Of a stretch of DNA of 64,000 nucleotides, positions 30,900 through 39,391 are shown piece after piece. Every line of letters starts with the position of its first letter. Positions within the stretch are counted from its first letter, which is position 1. Both the position numbers and the translations under genes were made by a program. The notes under the pieces are model-generated. The model saw nothing but the letters and a program-made list of their open reading frames with translations, did not search any database and had not been told where the DNA came from. The stretch comes from Affinundibacterium flavidum (lineage in GTDB: Bacteria > Pseudomonadota > Gammaproteobacteria > Burkholderiales > Burkholderiaceae_D), in the NCBI RefSeq assembly GCF_014284175.1, contig NZ_JACOGA010000010.1, forward strand, positions 1-64,000. Direction: 5' to 3'.

Positions 30900-31133
30900 A
30901 TGACCATTTCCAATCAAATATTAATGAATAACTTGACGAAAAAATTCCCTCTGCATCCCAAGAATCCGGAGAGAATCTGTTGGGGCTGTGATCGTTATTG
31001 TCCCGCAGACTCGATGGCATGCGGCAACGGAGCAGATCGGACAGCGCACCCTGTAGAGTTATTTGGAGATGATTGGGCAGATTGGGGACAAGATTTCCTT
31101 CAGTCTGAAGCCGACGCCGAAAAACGATCATAA
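30900..31133 (+). CDS. DUF3079 protein, cysteine-rich
   Basis: A small 77-residue protein with the conserved core KKFPLHPKNPERICWGCD followed by RYCPADSMACGNG. Four closely spaced cysteines (CxxCxxxC and one more six residues later) suggest metal binding. The family is common in Betaproteobacteria and uncharacterised. Translation may start at the ATG at 30900 or at Met9 (30924); neither has a strong ribosome binding site. Confidence 0.78.
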   Translation: MTISNQILMNNLTKKFPLHPKNPERICWGCDRYCPADSMACGNGADRTAHPVELFGDDWADWGQDFLQSEADAEKRS

Positions 31134-31165
31134 GGTCTGCATAGGCAAAGCCCTTAGACAAACGG

Positions 31166-31171
31166 TACAAT
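31166..31171 (+). promoter_or_regulatory. candidate -10 box of dusA
   Basis: TACAAT lies 31 nt before the preferred GTG start of dusA. The -35 region is not clear. Confidence 0.35.
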
Positions 31172-31201
31172 ACGGCCTGTTTGATTTTTGCCGCTAATAT
31201 T

Positions 31202-32212
31202 GTGAACGCTCCCGTTTTACCCTCTCGCCGCCTATCTGTGGCACCTATGATGGATTGGTCCGATCGTCATTGCCGCTTATTTCATCGTCATATTTCTCGT
31301 CACACTTGGTTGTACACCGAGATGGTTACAACTGGTGCAATTTTGTACGGTGATGTAGCTCGTCATCTGGATTTTAATCAGGAAGAACATCCAGTTGCTT
31401 TGCAATTGGGCGGAAGTGAACCCGCAGATTTGGCGCTGGCTGCCAAACGTGGCGAAGAGTGGGGTTATGACGAGATCAATCTCAATTGTGGCTGTCCTTC
31501 AGAGCGTGTACAAAAAGGCGCATTTGGCGCTTGCCTGATGGCGGAGCCTGCACTGGTTGCCGATTGCGTCAAAGCGATGCGCGATGTCGTGGATATCGAT
31601 GTCACTGTTAAACATCGCATCGGTATTAATGATGTTGATTCCTATGCATTCGTGCGCGATTTTGTCGGGCAGATTGCAGATGCTGGTTGTAAGACTTTTG
31701 TTGTGCATGCGCGTAATGCCGTCTTAAAAGGTTTGTCCCCCAAAGAGAATCGTGAAGTACCACCGCTTAAATATGATTATGCTTATCAGTTAAAGAAAGA
31801 CTTTCCTGAATTGGAAGTCATCATCAATGGTGGAATTAAAACGTTGGAAGAAATTGACTTGCATTTGCAAAACGTTGATGGCGTGATGCTCGGACGTGAG
31901 GCATATCACAACCCTTACATTATGAGTAGTTTTGATGCCCGCTATTATGGCGACAATACTTCAGTGAAAACACGTGAAGAAGTAGTGAAAGCGATGCTAC
32001 CTTACATAGCTCAGCAGCTAGCCAAATTTGGTGACAATGGAAAAGGTCTAAAGTTGAACAGCATCACGCGGCACATGTTGGGCTTGACCTTCGGCTTAGT
32101 TGGCGCTCGCGCATTTCGTCAGACTCTGTCGGATACAAAGAAACTTGCTTCTGGCGATCCAGAGTTGTTATTGGAGGCGTTACTTAAAGTACAGGCAGTC
32201 AATGCTGCTTAG
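31202..32212 (+). CDS. dusA: tRNA-dihydrouridine(20/20a) synthase DusA
   Basis: FMN enzyme that reduces uridine to dihydrouridine in the tRNA D-loop. RRLSVAPMMDWSDRHCR, YTEMVTTGA, the catalytic Cys in NLNCGCPSERVQKGAFGACL, TVKHRIGI, HARNAVLKGLSPKENR and INGGIK are family hallmarks, and the last two mark DusA. The GTG at 31202 gives 336 residues with a family-like start (VNAPVLPSRRLSVAPMM). An in-frame TTG at 31181 would add seven residues but lies very near the putative promoter. Confidence 0.94.
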   Translation: MNAPVLPSRRLSVAPMMDWSDRHCRLFHRHISRHTWLYTEMVTTGAILYGDVARHLDFNQEEHPVALQLGGSEPADLALAAKRGEEWGYDEINLNCGCPSERVQKGAFGACLMAEPALVADCVKAMRDVVDIDVTVKHRIGINDVDSYAFVRDFVGQIADAGCKTFVVHARNAVLKGLSPKENREVPPLKYDYAYQLKKDFPELEVIINGGIKTLEEIDLHLQNVDGVMLGREAYHNPYIMSSFDARYYGDNTSVKTREEVVKAMLPYIAQQLAKFGDNGKGLKLNSITRHMLGLTFGLVGARAFRQTLSDTKKLASGDPELLLEALLKVQAVNAA

Positions 32213-32332
32213 CAATGTATCGAATTGGCTGAACTCGTAAGAAATTGTAATAAATTGGATTGAGTCGTTCAGGATTATCTATATTGAACATGTTTGTTGA
32301 GTTTGTTGTAATCCTGTCCTCAATAGGATATT

Positions 32333-32361
32333 AACCCGCTAAATTTTAGCGGGTTTTTTTT
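32333..32361 (+). terminator. terminator of dusA
   Basis: The stem aacccgctaa / ttagcgggtt with a 3-nt loop is followed by seven T. It lies 120 nt past the stop codon; a weaker pairing caggatta / taatcctg precedes it. Confidence 0.85.
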
Positions 32362-32410
32362 GCCTTAAATTTGCTTCCGTTGGTACTTGCAGAAATTGAC
32401 TGTTCGGACT

Positions 32411-32676
32411 AGGGCCTATTGACATATATTTTAGTTAAGCGTTTCACTCAAAACGCAGGATGGCAAGGCGCATCTCGCCGCTGCGGCTGGCCGCCCCAGC
32501 AAGAGATGCAACGCTGTCCATCGTGCGTTTTGAATGAAACCCTCCGGGAATGGCTCAAATGGGCACATGGCGTTGTTGCAATCTGCTTATAGTGCTCGCA
32601 CTACAGCGCAGCTTGCGCCTAGCCCTGTGCCCATTTGCGCGCATTCGCTTATCTAAAATATATGTCAACAGGCCCT
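32411..32676. mobile_element. 266-bp element of nested inverted repeats (MITE- or BIME-like)
   Basis: The outer 31-nt arms (32411-32441 and 32646-32676) are reverse complements at 29 of 31 positions. Inside, 32441-32463 pairs with 32518-32540 (21 of 23), and gcatctc at 32470 pairs with gagatgc at 32503. A second internal hairpin pairs caaatgggcaca (32556) with tgtgcccatttg (32626). No ORF is present. The regular architecture points to a mobile or structured repeat rather than a regulator. It sits just outside the tRNA-His island, about 110 nt before the tRNA. Confidence 0.75.
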
Positions 32677-32713
32677 AAGTCTTAAGCCTTCGTAGATTGA
32701 ATTTTGAAAACAT

Positions 32714-32742
32714 TTGCCTGAAATGACAAATCCTCGTATAAT
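32714..32742 (+). promoter_or_regulatory. sigma-70 promoter of tRNA-His
   Basis: TTGCCT at 32714-32719 (4/6 to the -35 consensus) and a perfect TATAAT at 32737-32742 are separated by 17 nt. The tRNA begins 43 nt after the -10 box. Confidence 0.7.
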
Positions 32743-32784
32743 GCGAGGCTCACTTGATGGCAATGTCATTAAGTTGAATTCAGT

Positions 32785-32861
32785 GGTGGTCGTAGCTCAG
32801 TTGGTAGAGTCCAGGATTGTGATTCCTGTTGTCGTGGGTTCGAGCCCCATCGTCCACCCCA
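32785..32861 (+). tRNA. tRNA-His(GTG), integration site of the island
   Basis: It has the extra G(-1) opposite C73 typical of tRNA-His, D-arm GCTCAGTTGGTAGAGT, anticodon stem CAGGA/TCCTG with loop TTGTGAT (anticodon GTG), T-arm with TTCGAGC, and encoded CCA. The acceptor stem GTGGTCG / CGTCCAC shows one T-T mismatch at pair 5-68. The 3' 50 nt are repeated at 44157-44207, so the gene was restored by the incoming element. Confidence 0.93.
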
Positions 32862-32862
32862 C
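32812..32862. repeat. attL, 51-bp direct repeat
   Basis: Identical to 44157-44207. It covers the anticodon stem to the 3' end of tRNA-His plus one base. Flanking bases differ on both sides. Confidence 0.95.
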
Positions 32863-32880
32863 AGAATATGTAGTAAAAAC

Positions 32881-32915
32881 AAAGGGTTACAAGTTTGGGC
32901 TTGTAACCCTTTTTG
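32881..32915 (+). terminator. terminator after tRNA-His, brought by the island
   Basis: A perfect 13-bp stem (aaagggttacaag / cttgtaacccttt) with loop tttggg is followed by TT. It replaces the original tRNA terminator, which now lies beyond attR. Confidence 0.85.
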
Positions 32916-33140
32916 TTTGGTTGAAAAAATTTCTCGCTCATGTAACCGCCATGTAACCCGATTCAGGGAATACATGGCGGCTTCGGCAATTCACTTTACT
33001 TTCCCAAGTATCACCTTTATTCAAAATAGTTGATTTCATTAAATCGAAATTAAAATATATAAATCTTCTCGTGTGGTCTGAAGGGTTTGCTATTATTTGT
33101 AGCTAATATTTTCTTCAAGTCAATTCATCGCTACTGACAC

Positions 33141-33984
33141 ATGGCTCACACACAAATTTCAAACACCCAAGCTATTTGCGACGCCGCAGAACTGATATCT
33201 GACGCTGATGCACTAGTCATTACTTCTGGGGGCTGGAATAGGAATCGACTCTGGACTGCCGGATTTCCGTGGTGAAAACGGTTTTTGGAGGGCATATCCA
33301 GCACTTGGAAGGCTCGGTATCAACTTCATTGAGATTGCAAATCCTAAAGCATTTCAAGTACACCCAACACTAGCTTGGGGATTTTATGGGCATCGTTTAA
33401 ATCTTTATCGCGACACAATACCGCACACAGGCTTTCAAACTCTTTTAGAACTTGCGCAACAAATGCCGTTTGGTGCACGTGTATTTACAAGCAATGTCGA
33501 TGGACAATTTCAAAAGGCAGGATTTGCACAGCATCATGTAACGGAATGCCACGGCTCAATTCACGCCTTGCAATGTTTTGATCAATGCGGGCAGGAACCA
33601 TGGTCTGCTGCCGATTTCCGACCAAGTATTGATGAAGAAAGTTCGTTGCTAATATCTGAATTGCCTTGTTGCCCGGCTTGTGGTGGACTAGCGCGACCTA
33701 ATATTCTGATGTTCGGTGACTGGAATTTTGAAGGGCGTAAGTATGAGCAATCTGAATCTAGTCTTAAGACTTGGTTGGCGCGTACTTCTCGACCTGTCGT
33801 CATTGAACTTGGTGCTGGCACTGCAATCCCAAGTGCGCGTCATTTTGGAGAGGAATTGGGGTGTCCTCTGATTCGTGTCAATCCCACCGAGAGTGATGTA
33901 GGGTTACATCGGGACATCTCTATTCCGTTGGGCGCAAAAGATGCGCTTCAAGCAATCTCAAGCACACTAAGGTTTGGTAGTTGA
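33141..33984 (+). pseudogene. Sir2-family NAD-dependent deacetylase gene with +1 frameshift
   Basis: The first frame (from ATG at 33141) reads DADALVITSGG and then loses the family sequence. The next frame continues GIDSGLPDFRGENGFW. One extra G in the GGGGG run at 33228-33232 explains the shift exactly: with four G the Sir2 motif TSGAGIGIDSGLPDFRG is restored and a protein of about 280 residues results. Other Sir2 marks follow: TSNVDGQF, ECHGSIH (catalytic His), CPACGG, ARPNILMFGD. Either a real mutation or a sequencing error in the homopolymer could be the cause. The intact family removes acyl groups from lysine using NAD; some Sir2 proteins act in phage defence. Confidence 0.85.
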
Positions 33985-34043
33985 TTATGAGGGTGTAGCT
34001 AGCAATCAAAATTCTAATCTCAAATCTCAAAGTCGCAAAGCTT

Positions 34044-34256
34044 ATGAAAAAACGTACCTTTATCTGCTGGCAACGCACCAAGTCCAATCAGGATAAAACT
34101 GATTTTGCTACTATGCGTAACTTCTTGGAGCCTCCCCCATATATTTGTGTTGCTTGGAAGCCTATCAACAAGATGGATAGTAAATCCAACCGGAAATTAC
34201 GCTTTAAATGGTTGTGTAGCATCTTCTATTTCCTGAGAAGCCGCTTAAAAAAGTAA
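34044..34256 (+). CDS. small basic hypothetical protein, doubtful
   Basis: A 70-residue Lys/Arg-rich ORF (starts MKKRTFICWQRTKSNQD) in the island cargo. It has no recognised domain and only a weak ribosome binding site, so it may not be translated. Confidence 0.25.
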   Translation: MKKRTFICWQRTKSNQDKTDFATMRNFLEPPPYICVAWKPINKMDSKSNRKLRFKWLCSIFYFLRSRLKK

Positions 34257-34431
34257 TTAGCCAGCCTTCGGCATTTCGTTCAAAGTCGTGTTAATTTAAA
34301 TATGAGTAAATCAGTTTTACCTATTGGTGTGCTCCTGCAGTTTGCCAACATGTAGACGTCGATTGAGAGTTTTTTTGTGGCGGATTATGTTGAGTGTGGG
34401 GCTAGGTTGAAGGAGTTTTTTTGGGGATTGT

Positions 34432-34563
34432 ATGCGTGCAAATTTACTTGCTTCAAATTCGGGCGATAAAAAAGCCAATGTTTTCAACGAGACAACGGAA
34501 ACCCTTCTCGACACACTCAAATCGTGTAAAGGAAAAATATGTATACGTCGCAGCAAGCAGTGA
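34432..34563 (+). CDS. possible 43-residue upstream ORF
   Basis: Starts MRANLLASNSGDKKANVF and overlaps the start of the next small gene by 25 nt. GGGGATT precedes the ATG. The overlap would allow translational coupling, but nothing else supports it. Confidence 0.2.
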   Translation: MRANLLASNSGDKKANVFNETTETLLDTLKSCKGKICIRRSKQ

Positions 34564-34793
34564 TGGCGTTGCTAGATGAATTGGGTGCACAGGACTTTGC
34601 AACCATCGTACTCGAATGCAAAATTCAGGCAACAGACTCTCCAGATGAAAATGCGATTCGCAGGTTGTTAGCCAATCTATTGGATGAGGGTGTGTTGTTC
34701 AGTGATGGGGTGGTTTTTTCTAGTCATTCCGATGAAATAGCTCACGGCAATCTCGTACATTGCGTTGATTTTTTGAAAAAAGCATTCGAATAG
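34539..34793 (+). CDS. small hypothetical protein, possible winged helix
   Basis: An 84-residue protein. The ATG has AAAGGA spaced 5-6 nt upstream, which argues for real translation. ENAIRRLLANLLDEGVLFSDGVVFSS has the helix-helix-hairpin pattern of a winged helix, so DNA binding is possible. I do not recognise the family. It lies between the Sir2 gene and the helicase gene, in the same direction as both, and may belong to the same cargo unit. Confidence 0.55.
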   Translation: MYTSQQAVMALLDELGAQDFATIVLECKIQATDSPDENAIRRLLANLLDEGVLFSDGVVFSSHSDEIAHGNLVHCVDFLKKAFE

Positions 34794-35122
34794 GAGGAAT
34801 CGTGCCAGGCAACAGTGAGCGAAGCAGGCAAGTTGGAAACACAGACGAAGTCAATGATAGGATAAAGGCGTGCTGTCAAAAGCTGGTATTCCGGTGAAAC
34901 AACTTTAGGTAATGCAATTTCAGTTTGTGCGAGTAATACAGACAAAACTAAATTGAACTTACTATCCCTATTCATTGTTTGTATGTAACAAAATAATTGT
35001 TAAAATTGGTGGTGTTTGTGATATTTTACTCAATTTCTTGCTGTTTTATGATGCATCGGATATTAACGGTGCCGCGCTGTCAACGTTCTCAGATTTGATT
35101 AATCAACCTGAAAAGAATCAAT
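34794..35122. other. intergenic stretch before the helicase gene
   Basis: AT-rich, no gene recognised. It probably contains the promoter of the helicase gene; no clear -35/-10 pair could be chosen. Confidence 0.4.
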
Positions 35123-37255
35123 ATGCCTAAAGACAATCAAGTGGACTCTTCCCGGTTCATTCCTGTCGGGATAATTAGAACAAAGGAACAGATTGACATT
35201 CAAACCAATAGGCGCAAAGTTCTTCTGATTGAAGCGAATGCAGGGGCGGCAAAAACCACAACTCTCGCGTTGCGAGTTGGGGAGGCATTGGCAAATGGGA
35301 TGGCTCCCGAATGCATTTTAATCTTAGTGTTCACTGAGACTGCGCGAGATGTGATGTTCAGGCGTTTGATCGAAATTGGCGTGCACCACACGATTGTCAA
35401 GCAACTTAAAATTCAGACCTTTGAAGATTTCTCTCGAGATCGCTTGGCGTTAATCGAAGATAAGGGGGTGGCGTCATATCCGAACATACGGCAACAATTC
35501 CCGCCCATGCTGGCTGCAGTAGATAAGGCGTACGTCAAATACAGTGAATCAGTTGAAAACCTTCAGTTCAGTACTAATGGGCTGGCATTAACCCAGTATT
35601 TGGATGCGCAACTTAAGCTCAAGGCTAATATGGTGTTGTGCGAAGAATTTTCGATCGATGACCTATCCACGGTTTTCGAGCGTTACGGTGTAACTGAGGC
35701 GGAATTCCTTGTCGCTGTAGAGTACGAACGAATCAGACTGGGGCTCCGCAATCAGCCCAATTTTCGCGGGTCTTTTGATTCGACTTACGATCTGGCAAGA
35801 GATATCAATCGAGACCCAGATCGCTTTTCGGAATTCTCCGACTACCGCCTTGTGATTTGTGATGAGCTTCATGATCTTAACGAGGCGGCATTTCGAATAG
35901 TGTGCGCGCTGATTGACCGACCGCGATGCTTTTTTGTAGGTGCTGGTGATTGCGACCAAGTCATCCATGCGACCTTAGGTGCTCGCCACGAATACTTGAG
36001 TACCCGATTCAAAGAACGCTTTATAGAAACACAACGACTTCCCCTCACAATCACGCACAGGTACGGGTCGCACTTAGCATTTTGTATGCAGGCTTTCAAG
36101 GGGAAGCCGGTTGAATCCAATGTTGCCGACAAACTTGAAATTAAGGTAGAAACTTATACTGGCGGGTTGGAGGAGGGGGCGAAGTGCGTTGTCGAATCAA
36201 TTAAGAAGTGGGAACGTAATGGCTCAGGTGTAGATGCTTGCGCAGTATTGATTCGGGATCGCCACCATTCGGTCGTGATAGAAAATGCTCTTCGTGCGGG
36301 GGGTATTGGATATCGCACACCCCCTATGGGCTCATACTTGCAGCGTGAAGAGATACTCTTTCTCAGGGGTATTATGGCTATAGCACTTCGTGATTTTGGG
36401 GCTGTGAAAAGCAAAGAGGTTAAGGAAAGTATTGTGGAAGCGCTTGATCTCTATGGCAACCTTCGGATTCCTCCAGATGAGTTGCAGGCGGTTAAAGTTG
36501 GTATGGCGAAGCATTCGCAACTGCACTGGTTTTATGAAAAATATATCCAGAGCAAGGACGAAACCAAGGCACCTACCGTTCTGGATTCGACGATTCGCTT
36601 TGTTATTGACGCTTCACCTGACGCTTTGGCAGTTGATATCCTTCGTAAGGTTTGTGATCGAATGCACCTCAAAAGGATCGCGGAGAAATTATATGTTCGA
36701 CAGTATGATGCTAGTGTGGTCATTAGGTCGATTGAGGGATTTCTTTCGATAGCCGGTGAGCAAACCTTGTCGCAATTTTGGAGCGACCTAAGTGCGGCCG
36801 AGCAGTTTGCAATTAAGTATCGTGATAAGGATGTTTTGACCTTGGACTGCGTTGCAAATTCCAAAGGTAAGGAATTTGACCATGTCATCCTCCCGTTCGT
36901 TGAGGTTGGGGAATATCCTAGCCCCATGTTCCCGTTAAAGGACGAAGAAAACCTTTTTTATGTTGGCGCCACTCGAGCGAAACTTCGACTCACTCTGGTG
37001 ACTCCTTTAGACGGTGAAAAAAGGAGTACCTTTATTAAACGAATGAATATTACAGGTACGAATGCGGCTGCAAATATAGCACAGACACGCAACGAAAATA
37101 TTTTTAGAGTCACACCGGCGTCGCGCCACTACCTACGGTCGAGTTATTCTGATAAGGATCGTTTGAAAGCACTGGGTGCTCGTTGGGATCAGACAAGGAA
37201 AAAGTGGTATGTACCAATTGGAATGGATTTGGAAGCGTTTGCGGAGTGGATGTAG
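35123..37255 (+). CDS. UvrD-like SF1 helicase with C-terminal DUF5710-like domain
   Basis: A 710-residue protein. Walker A lies at residues 38-46 (ANAGAAKTT) and Walker B at VICDELHDL (Asp247-Glu248), followed by FFVGAGDCDQVIH (motif III), LTLDCVANSKGKEFDHVILP (V) and LFYVGATRAKLRLTLVTP (VI). In Walker A the glycine before the lysine is Ala43, a rare change that may reduce ATPase activity. The last 45 residues (YSDKDRLKALGARWDQTRKK and following) match the DUF5710 pattern found in plasmid TraC-type primases. No nuclease motif is visible. GAAAAGA lies upstream of the ATG. It is probably island cargo, perhaps defence or DNA processing. Confidence 0.8.
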   Translation: MPKDNQVDSSRFIPVGIIRTKEQIDIQTNRRKVLLIEANAGAAKTTTLALRVGEALANGMAPECILILVFTETARDVMFRRLIEIGVHHTIVKQLKIQTFEDFSRDRLALIEDKGVASYPNIRQQFPPMLAAVDKAYVKYSESVENLQFSTNGLALTQYLDAQLKLKANMVLCEEFSIDDLSTVFERYGVTEAEFLVAVEYERIRLGLRNQPNFRGSFDSTYDLARDINRDPDRFSEFSDYRLVICDELHDLNEAAFRIVCALIDRPRCFFVGAGDCDQVIHATLGARHEYLSTRFKERFIETQRLPLTITHRYGSHLAFCMQAFKGKPVESNVADKLEIKVETYTGGLEEGAKCVVESIKKWERNGSGVDACAVLIRDRHHSVVIENALRAGGIGYRTPPMGSYLQREEILFLRGIMAIALRDFGAVKSKEVKESIVEALDLYGNLRIPPDELQAVKVGMAKHSQLHWFYEKYIQSKDETKAPTVLDSTIRFVIDASPDALAVDILRKVCDRMHLKRIAEKLYVRQYDASVVIRSIEGFLSIAGEQTLSQFWSDLSAAEQFAIKYRDKDVLTLDCVANSKGKEFDHVILPFVEVGEYPSPMFPLKDEENLFYVGATRAKLRLTLVTPLDGEKRSTFIKRMNITGTNAAANIAQTRNENIFRVTPASRHYLRSSYSDKDRLKALGARWDQTRKKWYVPIGMDLEAFAEWM

Positions 37256-37817
37256 TCAAGTCTGTTCGTATCAAATTGATCGCATTACACGGATATTCAA
37301 ATCTTGACTTTTACGTTTATTGCCGATTTGACCCAACGTAGTGTTCTCAATAGACACCAGTATTGCCAAGTTTGATCCAAACGCCTTCTCAAATTAAAAT
37401 TAAGCGACCCATAGAAAAACATATTGATAATCTCGCCCATATTTCCGAAAGACCGAAAGAATATGAAAATTTCTCTATTCCAGTTAGCGCCGCTGCGCTG
37501 GCCACTAGGCTTTACTGTCAGATCAATGGAGGCAATGCTGTCAACTATGTTTATCGTTACAGTCGCTTTGAATGGCTGAATAAGCTGATTCACTTTATCG
37601 ATAATCGTTGCGACTAACCATAGTGCCTTTGGCGGTCATAAACGATGGCTGTCAAATCTTCCACGCTCTATCGCCGTGCAGCGAGGCAAACTATTACTAA
37701 GTTCAAAGTTCGCACGTGAAGGTTCGCGCAAAGTTCTTTCAGCGAACCTTCAACTTTCAATGATAAAAGCTCTACCGCTAGACAGTCGTCAAACTTTATT
37801 CGTTCATCAATCTAAAA
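37256..37817. other. convergent intergenic stretch in the island
   Basis: It lies between the rightward helicase and the leftward replication operon. Two overlapping ORFs of 80-100 codons on opposite strands (37297-37593 and 37363-37617) have no good start, ribosome binding site or domain and are not called. A hairpin is listed separately. Confidence 0.4.
37718..37751. terminator. hairpin between convergent units
   Basis: The stem gaaggttcgc / gcgaaccttc is perfect over 10 bp with a 14-nt loop. No T-run is present. It may terminate the leftward replication operon. Confidence 0.4.
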
Positions 37818-38705
37818 TCATCTCAAACTGTAGCGCATCGGAACTCCATCTAGTCTTTCTAGATATTGCATCGATTCTAGGTGAAACCAAAATCCAAGGG
37901 AGCCTTCCCATTCACCGTTGCGTTGCTTGTCGCATTTGAGTATCGCTGTTGGATCGTTGCTCTTTGCTCGTTCCGCTTTTTTGTTGCGCCAGACGATAAA
38001 TGCGTTATCAACTTGGTCGGTGATTGCGCCAGCGCCTTTAATATCAAATTTGTTTGGTGCTTTGTCTTCGCTTTCGCCTTTTCTGACATGATGCACCAAG
38101 TGAACATGTACTTGCCTTGCTTGAGCAAAGGCGCATAGTTCATTGACGAAATCTTTTTGGGCATTGTAATCATCGTCACCTTTGACGCACTTCATCAAGC
38201 TATCAACAACAAACTGAGTGATGCCGAAATGTTGCTCAGCGTAGCGCATTACTGCCATCACTTGCTGCCATTTAATCGCACCATTATGGTCGTATATCCA
38301 TAACTTTTCATCTGACCATTTATGAAAAACCGTTAGAAATTCTTTTGGAGGTACGTCACCTGCATAGGCTTGACGACTCATCCTTTGCATTTGGCGAGCG
38401 GGTTTCATTTCAAATGAAAGAATAAGCAGCTTTTCACCCTGGATCATCAAATCCAAAGCCACTTGTGACAACATCATGGATTTGCCGTGACCGTTAATGC
38501 CTGCCCATAGTGATACTTCGCCACGTCGAAAAGCAATTTTTCCGTTAGCTTTGTCCCATAGTGGCCTTGGCGGAAGCGTTGCGTTAGGTGCTGGGTAGAA
38601 TGCTGAAATTGTCTCTTCAAGAAATTCAACAGCAGAACGTACTTTGTGACTTTCTGGCTCAGTTTGATATGCATTAAAGTCGATGGTATCCCTGATTAGT
38701 TGCAT
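37818..38705 (-). CDS. DnaB/Twinkle-like replicative helicase
   Basis: A RecA-fold ATPase of 295 residues. Walker A is GINGHGKSM, followed by LILSFEMKPARQMQRM, FVVDSLMKCVKG (Walker B) and HVHLVHHVRKGESEDK with the later QVDNAFIVWRNKK and LKCDKQRNGEWEG, in the order seen in DnaB-type C-terminal domains and phage T7 gp4-like helicases. No primase domain is present. It is the last gene of the leftward replication operon and overlaps the preceding gene by 10 nt. Role: likely unwinds the element's DNA during its own replication. Confidence 0.82.
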   Translation of the reverse strand: MQLIRDTIDFNAYQTEPESHKVRSAVEFLEETISAFYPAPNATLPPRPLWDKANGKIAFRRGEVSLWAGINGHGKSMMLSQVALDLMIQGEKLLILSFEMKPARQMQRMSRQAYAGDVPPKEFLTVFHKWSDEKLWIYDHNGAIKWQQVMAVMRYAEQHFGITQFVVDSLMKCVKGDDDYNAQKDFVNELCAFAQARQVHVHLVHHVRKGESEDKAPNKFDIKGAGAITDQVDNAFIVWRNKKAERAKSNDPTAILKCDKQRNGEWEGSLGFWFHLESMQYLERLDGVPMRYSLR

Positions 38706-39112
38706 ATAACATCTCCTAATGCGAATGCTTTATTTTGAAATGGTAGCCACGGCATTGGATCTACTAGCCAATTCCATTGTGCTTGAGGTCTCTCAATGCT
38801 TTCCAGCGTTGGTATTACGAATATGTCATAGCCTTTCTGGTTGGCGCTATCCCAAAGGTACAGCCATCCCGGCATGGCTTTGGCAGCGTCAATGATGTGC
38901 TTTGCTTGATAGGTTTCAGGCGTTGTCCAAAAGCATGCGGCTAGCCCCCTAAGCCAACTCCAGTCGTACTGAATTGATGGTTTGATTTGAACCACAGGGT
39001 TTGCTTCATTGGGTAAATCTCCCACCATAGATAAGAGAATTAAATCGGCGGGCTTTTTGCCTTGTTTTCTTGCTGCTAGAATTGGTGTAGCACCAGAAGG
39101 AATTATTCCCAT
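38696..39112 (-). CDS. hypothetical protein of the replication operon
   Basis: A 138-residue soluble protein, rich in tryptophan (WSWLRG, WTTPET, WLYLWD, WNWLVDPMPWLP). I do not recognise the family; its position between the O-like fragment and the helicase suggests a replication accessory or helicase-loader role. It overlaps both neighbours by 10 nt, so translation is coupled. Confidence 0.65.
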   Translation of the reverse strand: MGIIPSGATPILAARKQGKKPADLILLSMVGDLPNEANPVVQIKPSIQYDWSWLRGLAACFWTTPETYQAKHIIDAAKAMPGWLYLWDSANQKGYDIFVIPTLESIERPQAQWNWLVDPMPWLPFQNKAFALGDVICN

Positions 39113-39390
39113 GATTGGACCTCGCTGGCATTGCTTTCTAGTTCGCCTGCATACTGTGCGAAATTGGTAGCGTTGAATAAGGTCTTTGGACGTAAGTAAG
39201 CAGACATTTTTTCGTCATGTGCCCATGTCTTTATTTTTGTGTCAATGACAGCCTTACATTGATCTACTGTGAAGCCTTCTTTTAATCGAGCTTCAATCAA
39301 GGAGAGATTAGCTTTTACAGCTTGGTAGTTTTTACCAGTTTGCTCGTTAAGATGATTTAACACCGACGTGGCGTTAGGCTTGCCTGACAA
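39103..39390 (-). CDS. C-terminal domain of a split O-like replication protein (Phg_2220_C-like)
   Basis: A 95-residue protein whose whole length (SVLNHLNEQTGKNYQ, SLIEARLKEGFTVDQCKAVI, KTWAHDEKMSAYLRPKTLF) matches the conserved C-terminal domain of phage replication proteins. Normally it is fused to the kind of N-terminal domain encoded just upstream. It would start at TTG 39390, using the purine-rich GGAAA repeats as ribosome binding site. One more GGAAA unit would put it in frame with the upstream gene without a stop. Confidence 0.75.
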   Translation of the reverse strand: MSGKPNATSVLNHLNEQTGKNYQAVKANLSLIEARLKEGFTVDQCKAVIDTKIKTWAHDEKMSAYLRPKTLFNATNFAQYAGELESNASEVQSWE

Positions 39391-39391
39391 T

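Noticed and set aside
32714..32956. ORF of 80 codons running through tRNA-His
   Set aside because: It overlaps the tRNA and its promoter, so it is not a protein gene.
33463..33984. A separate 173-residue gene
   Set aside because: It is the distal part of the frameshifted Sir2 gene; family similarity begins well upstream of its first ATG.
37297..37617. Two overlapping ORFs of 84-98 codons on opposite strands
   Set aside because: Each has a TTG or otherwise weak start, no ribosome binding site and no domain; the region is better seen as intergenic.
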